A stretch of 21,441 bases of DNA from DASWVC01 sp036401335 (GTDB lineage: Bacteria > Verrucomicrobiota > Verrucomicrobiia > Chthoniobacterales > JAFAMB01), in NCBI GenBank assembly GCA_036401335.1, contig DASWVC010000431.1, forward strand, positions 1 to 21,441. The letters run 5' to 3'. A program made the translations under genes and the position numbers. Shown here piece after piece: positions 18,003 through 21,441 of this stretch. Position 1 is the first letter of the stretch; every line of letters begins with the position of its first letter. Below the pieces are notes generated by a model. It saw nothing but the letters and a program-made list of their open reading frames with translations. It was not told where the DNA came from and did not search any database.

Positions 18003-19325
18003 ATGCTTCAACGCTTCTTTGCGCTTCCGGAACACGGGACCACGGTCTCGCGGGAGGTCGTGGCCGGGCTTACCACGTTTGCGGCCATGGCCTACATCCT
18101 GGCCGTCAATCCGCTCATCTTGTCGACCACTGGGATGGACAAAGGTGCGTTGATCACGGCGACCGGGATCGCCTCGGCCGTGATGACCCTGACCATGGCC
18201 CTGGCCACCAACTACCCCATTGCGCTCGCTCCGGGGATGGGGCTCAACGCCTTTTTCGCGTTTACGATTTGCGCCTCCAAACATGTGCCCTGGCAGGCCG
18301 CCCTCGGATTGGTGTTCTACGGTGGCGTGATTTTCATGTTGCTCTCGGTGAGCAGGTTGCGGCAACGGATCGTGGAAGCGATCCCGCTGGAGCTGAAACT
18401 GGCGATCAGTGCCGGGATCGGCTTCTTCATCGCGTTTATTGGATTGAAGAACGGCGGGGTAATCGTGGCCAGCCCGGCCACCTTTGTCACCCTCGGCGAT
18501 TTTTCGCAACCCGGCCCGTGGCTCGTTGTGCTGGGGACAATCCTGACGGCCGTTCTCGTCATTCGCCGGGTACCGGGGGCCATTATCCTGGTGGTTTTTT
18601 TGATAACCGTGATCGGCTTGTTCCTCCCGGGTGCCGACGGTCATGGGCCGATCACGCCGCGTCCTGACGGGCTGATCAATTTGCCGGCCTCGCTGGCGCC
18701 GAGTCTTTTCCAACTCGACCTCGGTTACTTCTGGCGCAACCTGGACCTGGCCCTCCCGCTGCTCTTCGCGTTGCTCTTTGTGGACCTGTTCGACAACATG
18801 GGCACCCTGATCGGCGTGTCGAAACGTGCGGGCCTGCTCGACGCTCAGGGAAACCTGCCGAGGGTCGGGCGCGCCTTTATGGCCGACGCCGGGGCGGCGA
18901 TGTTCGGGTCCATCCTGGGGACTTCCACGGTGACGAGTTACATCGAGAGTGCGGCGGGAGTGGAAGCGGGCGGCCGGACCGGGCTCAGCGTGATTGTGAC
19001 GGCCCTTTGTTTCGTCCTCGCGTTGCTTTTAACGCCACTCATTTTGATCATCCCGGCGGTTGCTACCGCGCCTGCGCTCATCATCGTCGGTGCGTTCATG
19101 ATGCAAGGTTTAGCCGAGCTTAACCTGCGGGATTTTCGAGCCACGGTTCCGGCGTTCATCACCGTGCTGATCATGCCGCTGGCGTTCAGCATCAGTGAAG
19201 GCCTTGCCCTCGGCATCCTGAGTTACGTCGGCATCAAGATCGGCACCGGCGAAGCGCGTCAGGTGGGCATCGTCACTTACATTTTGGCCGCACTGTTTCT
19301 GCTGCATTTTCTGTTTGGGAGGTAA
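18003..19325 (+). CDS. Purine base permease, AzgA-type (NCS2 / adenine-guanine-hypoxanthine transporter)
   Basis: A 440-residue inner-membrane carrier with about 12-14 hydrophobic segments, importing purine bases, probably with protons. Family marks: EVVAGLTTFAAMAYILAVNP at the start, LAPGMGLNAFFAF near 73-84, LFDNMGTLIGVSKRAGLL near 262-279, GTSTVTSYIESAAGVEAGGR near 311-330, and PAFITVLIMPLAFSISEGLA. These place it with AzgA-like carriers of hypoxanthine, adenine and guanine rather than with xanthine/uracil carriers. The ATG at 18003 begins the usual short N-terminus (MLQRFFALPEHGTTV); the frame stays open upstream but without family-like sequence. It is divergent from xdhC, so uptake and oxidation of purines are encoded together. 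The exact base carried cannot be read from the sequence. Confidence 0.93.
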   Translation: MLQRFFALPEHGTTVSREVVAGLTTFAAMAYILAVNPLILSTTGMDKGALITATGIASAVMTLTMALATNYPIALAPGMGLNAFFAFTICASKHVPWQAALGLVFYGGVIFMLLSVSRLRQRIVEAIPLELKLAISAGIGFFIAFIGLKNGGVIVASPATFVTLGDFSQPGPWLVVLGTILTAVLVIRRVPGAIILVVFLITVIGLFLPGADGHGPITPRPDGLINLPASLAPSLFQLDLGYFWRNLDLALPLLFALLFVDLFDNMGTLIGVSKRAGLLDAQGNLPRVGRAFMADAGAAMFGSILGTSTVTSYIESAAGVEAGGRTGLSVIVTALCFVLALLLTPLILIIPAVATAPALIIVGAFMMQGLAELNLRDFRATVPAFITVLIMPLAFSISEGLALGILSYVGIKIGTGEARQVGIVTYILAALFLLHFLFGR

Positions 19326-19410
19326 TTTGTTGCGGTTTCGGGGACCGCCGGCCGTCCTGCCTGATGCGGATTTCCCCAACGGCAGGGATGCCCGCCCGGT
19401 AGGAAAACGC

Positions 19411-19457
19411 GTCCGGTAGGGGAGCTTGTCCCCAAGCGCCCCGGAAAAGACGCCGCA
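19411..19457 (+). repeat. REP-like palindrome, copy B (with shared tail)
   Basis: GTCCG, head GTAG (19416-19419), arms GGGG-A-GCTTG and CAAGC-G-CCCC around loop TCCC, then the tail CCGGAAAAGACGCCGCA. The hairpin has one A.G mismatch. The 45 bases from 19413 are identical to copy C. It lies in the spacer between the purine permease and the RAYT gene. Just before it, CCCGGTAGG (19395-19403) may be a decayed fragment of another copy. Confidence 0.88.
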
Positions 19458-19469
19458 CCCCCTTTCCCC

Positions 19470-19514
19470 CCGGTAGGGGAGCTTGTCCCCAAGCGCCCCG
19501 GAAAAGACGCCGCA
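19470..19514 (+). repeat. REP-like palindrome, copy C (tandem to copy B)
   Basis: This copy is identical to copy B over 45 bases including the tail, with a period of 57 bases and a 12-base C/T-rich spacer between the two. Same GTAG head and hairpin with loop TCCC. Two direct copies this close, directly upstream of a RAYT gene, resemble the clustered REPs described for other RAYT loci. Confidence 0.88.
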
Positions 19515-19552
19515 TCCGATCACACCGGAGATCTTGAGCCAGAAAAAACCGA

Positions 19553-19581
19553 TTGCTTTAGAAAACAACATAAAATATTAG
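19553..19581 (+). promoter_or_regulatory. Candidate promoter for the RAYT gene
   Basis: TTGCTT (19553-19558) and TATTAG (19576-19581) are separated by 17 bases in a locally AT-rich stretch right before the RAYT start codon. TAAAAT (19571-19576) is an alternative -10 box. The match is modest (3 of 6 and 4 of 6), and the leader would be very short. Confidence 0.3.
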
Positions 19582-19590
19582 TGTGTTTCA

Positions 19591-20055
19591 ATGCGTCGCA
19601 AACCACTCGATCATCTCGGCGTGCCCCCTTCAGTGCGTTGGAACGCAGAATTTTACCTCACCCTTTGCTGTGCCGAACGCGGTCGAAACGTGTTATGCAA
19701 TGGTCAAATCGGCCATGCTGTGCTTCAATCGGCATGTTTCTACGAGCAACTTAATCGATGGTGGGTTGGCGTGCTGGTGCTGATGCCGGATCACTTGCAC
19801 GGCATCTTCGGTTTTCCATACGAGCACGACATGATCTCGGCGGTGCGCCGTTGGAAGCGCTACCTCGCCAGGACCCACGCCCTAACCTTTCAGCGCGGGT
19901 TTTTCGATCACCGTATCCGGTCGGCCGAAAGTTATCACGAGAAGGCACATTACATTTTGCAAAACCCGGTCCGAGCCGGCCTGGTGCAATCCTGGGAGGA
20001 TTGGCCTTACGTGTTTCGTCGTGCCAGCGACGAGGGCGCGCAAGGGAGCGGGTAA
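19591..20055 (+). CDS. REP-associated tyrosine transposase (RAYT, Y1_Tnp / IS200-like HUH domain)
   Basis: A 154-residue HUH-type single-strand DNA transposase of the REP-associated group. It has RRKPLDHLG at the N-terminus, FYLTLCCAERG, the histidine motif LMPDHLHGIFGFP (H68, H70), WKRYLAR, QRGFFDHRIRSAES, and the tyrosine helix KAHYILQNPVRAGLV with the predicted nucleophile Y121. The combination of MPDHLH and YILQNPVRAGLV is typical of RAYTs and differs from TnpA of IS200/IS605. The domain appears complete, so the enzyme may be active. It uses ATG at 19591 with no Shine-Dalgarno sequence. Base use is slightly more AT-rich than its neighbours at the 5' end. It is flanked by REP-like elements on both sides and interrupts a purine-use gene block. 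Confidence 0.92.
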   Translation: MRRKPLDHLGVPPSVRWNAEFYLTLCCAERGRNVLCNGQIGHAVLQSACFYEQLNRWWVGVLVLMPDHLHGIFGFPYEHDMISAVRRWKRYLARTHALTFQRGFFDHRIRSAESYHEKAHYILQNPVRAGLVQSWEDWPYVFRRASDEGAQGSG

Positions 20056-20130
20056 CAACGACGTTTTTCGGGAACGCAGACAGCGCGTAATTTATTTTGT
20101 CCACCGGTCGTTGGTGAGCCGCCGGGCGGA

Positions 20131-20161
20131 GGGCGCTTGAGGACAAGCTCCCCTACCGGAC
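20131..20161 (-). repeat. REP-like palindrome, copy D (inverted)
   Basis: The reverse complement is identical to copy A over 31 bases, with the GTAG head and loop TCCT. It lies 75 bases after the RAYT stop in opposite orientation to copies B and C, and before the NUP gene. It lacks the tail shared by B and C. Confidence 0.87.
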
Positions 20162-20181
20162 GGGGGCGACCCCGCCCGTTT

Positions 20182-20224
20182 TTCCCTCCGGCACGCCGAC
20201 CCGCCAACACGTTCCCTCCGGCAC
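20182..20224 (+). repeat. Short direct repeat upstream of the NUP gene
   Basis: TTCCCTCCGGCAC occurs at 20182-20194 and again at 20212-20224, 30 bases apart. No function is evident; it may be a small duplication or a double binding site just before the NUP start. Confidence 0.35.
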
Positions 20225-20229
20225 AGGAC

Positions 20230-21363
20230 ATGCTATGCACCGCAGCAATGAGATGCGGGCGTGTGGCTTTCTTCAGGGCACTGGCAGGGGTAGCACTTTG
20301 GGCATTGATCATGCCGGCGTCCGGCCGGGGCGAAGAAGCCGGTCCCTTTGCGCTACCGACGGCGGAACACCCCCTGGTGGTAAAGGTCGTCGTTCTGGCG
20401 ATGTTCGAGGTGGGCCACGACGAAGGTGACACTCCGGGCGAACTTCAGTTCTGGGTCGAACGGCGCCACCTTCGGCACGAGATCCCGCTGCCCGCAGGTT
20501 ACCATTCGGTGCGGGCGGGAGACGACGGCGTCGTTGCCACCGTCACCGGGGAGGGCACCGGACGGGCCGCCGCCTCGGTCATGGCCCTGGGCCTGGATGC
20601 GCGGTTCGATCTGTCCCGGGCTTACTGGCTGGTGGCAGGGATTGCCGGGATCAACCCGAAGAAAGGCAGCATCGGAAGCGCCGTCTGGGCCGATTACGTC
20701 GTGGATGGCGATCTGGCTTATGAATTCGATGCGCGCCAGGTGCCACCAGGCTGGTCCACCGGCATCCTGCCGTTGTCGGACAACGTGCCTTCATCGGGGT
20801 TGCAACCGTTTGCCAAACCGCACGGCGACGCGGAAGCGGAGGCCTACGCCCTTGACCCGGCGTTGGTCCATTGGGCGTTCAACCTTACCCGGGATCTGCC
20901 GCTGGCCGACAGCACCCCGCTGCGCGAGAACCGGTCGCGATACCTCACCGAAGCGGGACGGACGCCGCCCAAGGTGTTGCTGGGCTCCACCCTTTCAAGC
21001 AGCCGCTTCTGGCACGGCCGGCGGATGAACGCCTGGGCAGCCGCCTGGGTGCCCTACTGGACGGATGGAAAAGGCGAGTACTACACCACGGCCATGGAAG
21101 ATAGCGGCACTTTACAATCGCTGAACCGGTTGGCCCGGGCGGGCCGGGTGGACCTGCGGCGCGTGCTGGTCCTGCGAACCGCCAGTAATTTTGACTCGGA
21201 GCCGCCGTCCAGGACGGCCGTACAAAACCTTGCCGACGAGGTCCAGCACACCTACTCTGCTTACCTGCCCAGCCTGGAAGCAGCGTTTCAGGTTGGCAAT
21301 AAAGCGGTGGACGCCCTGCTTAAGTCCTGGCCGGCCGGACCTGAAGCCGCGCCTTCTCCGTAG
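20230..21363 (+). CDS. NUP family protein (annotated in databases as purine nucleoside permease), probably exported
   Basis: About 377 residues. A signal-like leader (MRCGRVAFFRALAGVALWAL, ending near ASGRG-EEA) is followed by the NUP domain: VKVVVLAMFEVG, GDTPGELQFW (66-75), VTGEGTGRAAAS (105-116), VAGIAGINPKKGSIGSA (135-151), ADYVVDGDLAYEFDAR, then KVLLGSTLSSSRFWHG and EDSGTLQSLNRL. The family name comes from a yeast nucleoside transport protein, but apart from the leader no membrane helices are seen here and the fold motifs resemble nucleoside phosphorylases. So a periplasmic nucleoside-binding or -cleaving role is more likely; that is inference. Starts at ATG 20230 or 20248 are both possible; the latter gives the better leader. 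The frame is open back to 20137, but that part runs through a REP copy. The nearby purine permease and xanthine dehydrogenase fit a purine-scavenging role. Confidence 0.85.
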   Translation: MLCTAAMRCGRVAFFRALAGVALWALIMPASGRGEEAGPFALPTAEHPLVVKVVVLAMFEVGHDEGDTPGELQFWVERRHLRHEIPLPAGYHSVRAGDDGVVATVTGEGTGRAAASVMALGLDARFDLSRAYWLVAGIAGINPKKGSIGSAVWADYVVDGDLAYEFDARQVPPGWSTGILPLSDNVPSSGLQPFAKPHGDAEAEAYALDPALVHWAFNLTRDLPLADSTPLRENRSRYLTEAGRTPPKVLLGSTLSSSRFWHGRRMNAWAAAWVPYWTDGKGEYYTTAMEDSGTLQSLNRLARAGRVDLRRVLVLRTASNFDSEPPSRTAVQNLADEVQHTYSAYLPSLEAAFQVGNKAVDALLKSWPAGPEAAPSP

Positions 21364-21379
21364 TCATTCCCGTTGTCCC

Positions 21380-21441
21380 ATGCCTGTTTTCCCGGTGCCG
21401 CCCTTAGCCCAAATCACGCGTGACCTCGCGGCCGTGGCCGG
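21380..21441 (+). CDS. Start of an unidentified gene (cut by window end)
   Basis: An ATG 16 bases after the NUP stop opens a frame that stays open to the window edge, reading MPVFPVPPLAQITRDLAAVA. The close spacing suggests co-transcription with the NUP gene. Twenty residues are too few to assign a family, and it may not be a gene at all. Confidence 0.4.
   Translation, partial: MPVFPVPPLAQITRDLAAVA

Larger units (their letters stand above)
19411..20161 (+). mobile_element. RAYT/REP locus (REPtron-like unit)
   Basis: The unit is a RAYT gene with two direct REP copies on its 5' side and one inverted copy on its 3' side, all outside genes. In known systems the RAYT enzyme binds and cuts single-stranded REP DNA at the GTAG head and is thought to spread REP copies while not moving much itself. 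Boundaries are given as the outermost REP bases; there are no evident target-site repeats. A fourth REP copy at 12813-12843 shows that copies exist away from the gene. Confidence 0.65.

Noticed and set aside
19413..19514. Possible CRISPR array
   Set aside because: There are only two repeats with a 12-base spacer, inverted and distant copies exist, and no cas genes are near; the REP explanation fits better.
19273..19515. Minus-strand frame with a repeated GAWGQAPLP peptide
   Set aside because: The repeat peptide is only the translation of REP copies B and C; such frames are a common artefact over REP clusters.
20137..20229. N-terminal extension of the NUP protein from a TTG inside the REP
   Set aside because: The extension would be coded by REP copy D and low-complexity sequence; the ATG codons at 20230 and 20248 give a normal signal peptide.

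Overview
The window is GC-rich bacterial chromosome with compact single-copy housekeeping genes, almost no Shine-Dalgarno sequences before the start codons, and a valS / HNH / pgi / glnD gene mix. Together with a REP-associated transposase carrying an LMPDHLH motif, this looks most like the phylum Verrucomicrobiota. That assignment is inferred from protein flavour only; no rRNA or other marker is present.

Left part (1-5.8 kb): the 3' part of an HNH endonuclease gene, valS (valyl-tRNA synthetase) behind a 144-base spacer rich in inverted repeats, a small conserved protein of unknown function on the minus strand, and pgi (glucose-6-phosphate isomerase), which ends at a strong hairpin terminator.

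Middle (5.8-12.8 kb): a minus-strand outer-membrane beta-barrel protein, a gene-free stretch with a very AT-rich island, an exported NTF2/SnoaL-like protein with no ATG start, and glnD (PII uridylyltransferase). Eight bases after glnD comes a large FtsX-type ABC permease with no ATPase gene beside it.

Right part (12.8-21.4 kb): a purine-use block. It holds a xanthine dehydrogenase with all three cofactor domains fused in one chain, the XdhC-type molybdenum-cofactor insertion protein (convergent with it), an AzgA/NCS2-type purine base permease (divergent from xdhC), and a secreted protein of the NUP ('purine nucleoside permease') family. A plausible route is nucleoside cleavage outside the inner membrane by the NUP-like protein, base import by the permease, and oxidation to urate by XdhC-matured xanthine dehydrogenase.

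A RAYT (REP-associated tyrosine transposase) gene sits inside this block. Two direct REP-like palindromes lie before it, one inverted copy lies after it, and a fourth copy lies about 7 kb away between the ABC permease and xanthine dehydrogenase genes. Each copy has a GTAG head and a hairpin with one A.G mismatch, and within the conserved core the copies differ only in the loop. This RAYT/REP set is the most notable system in the window. The window ends just inside a further open frame that is too short to identify.
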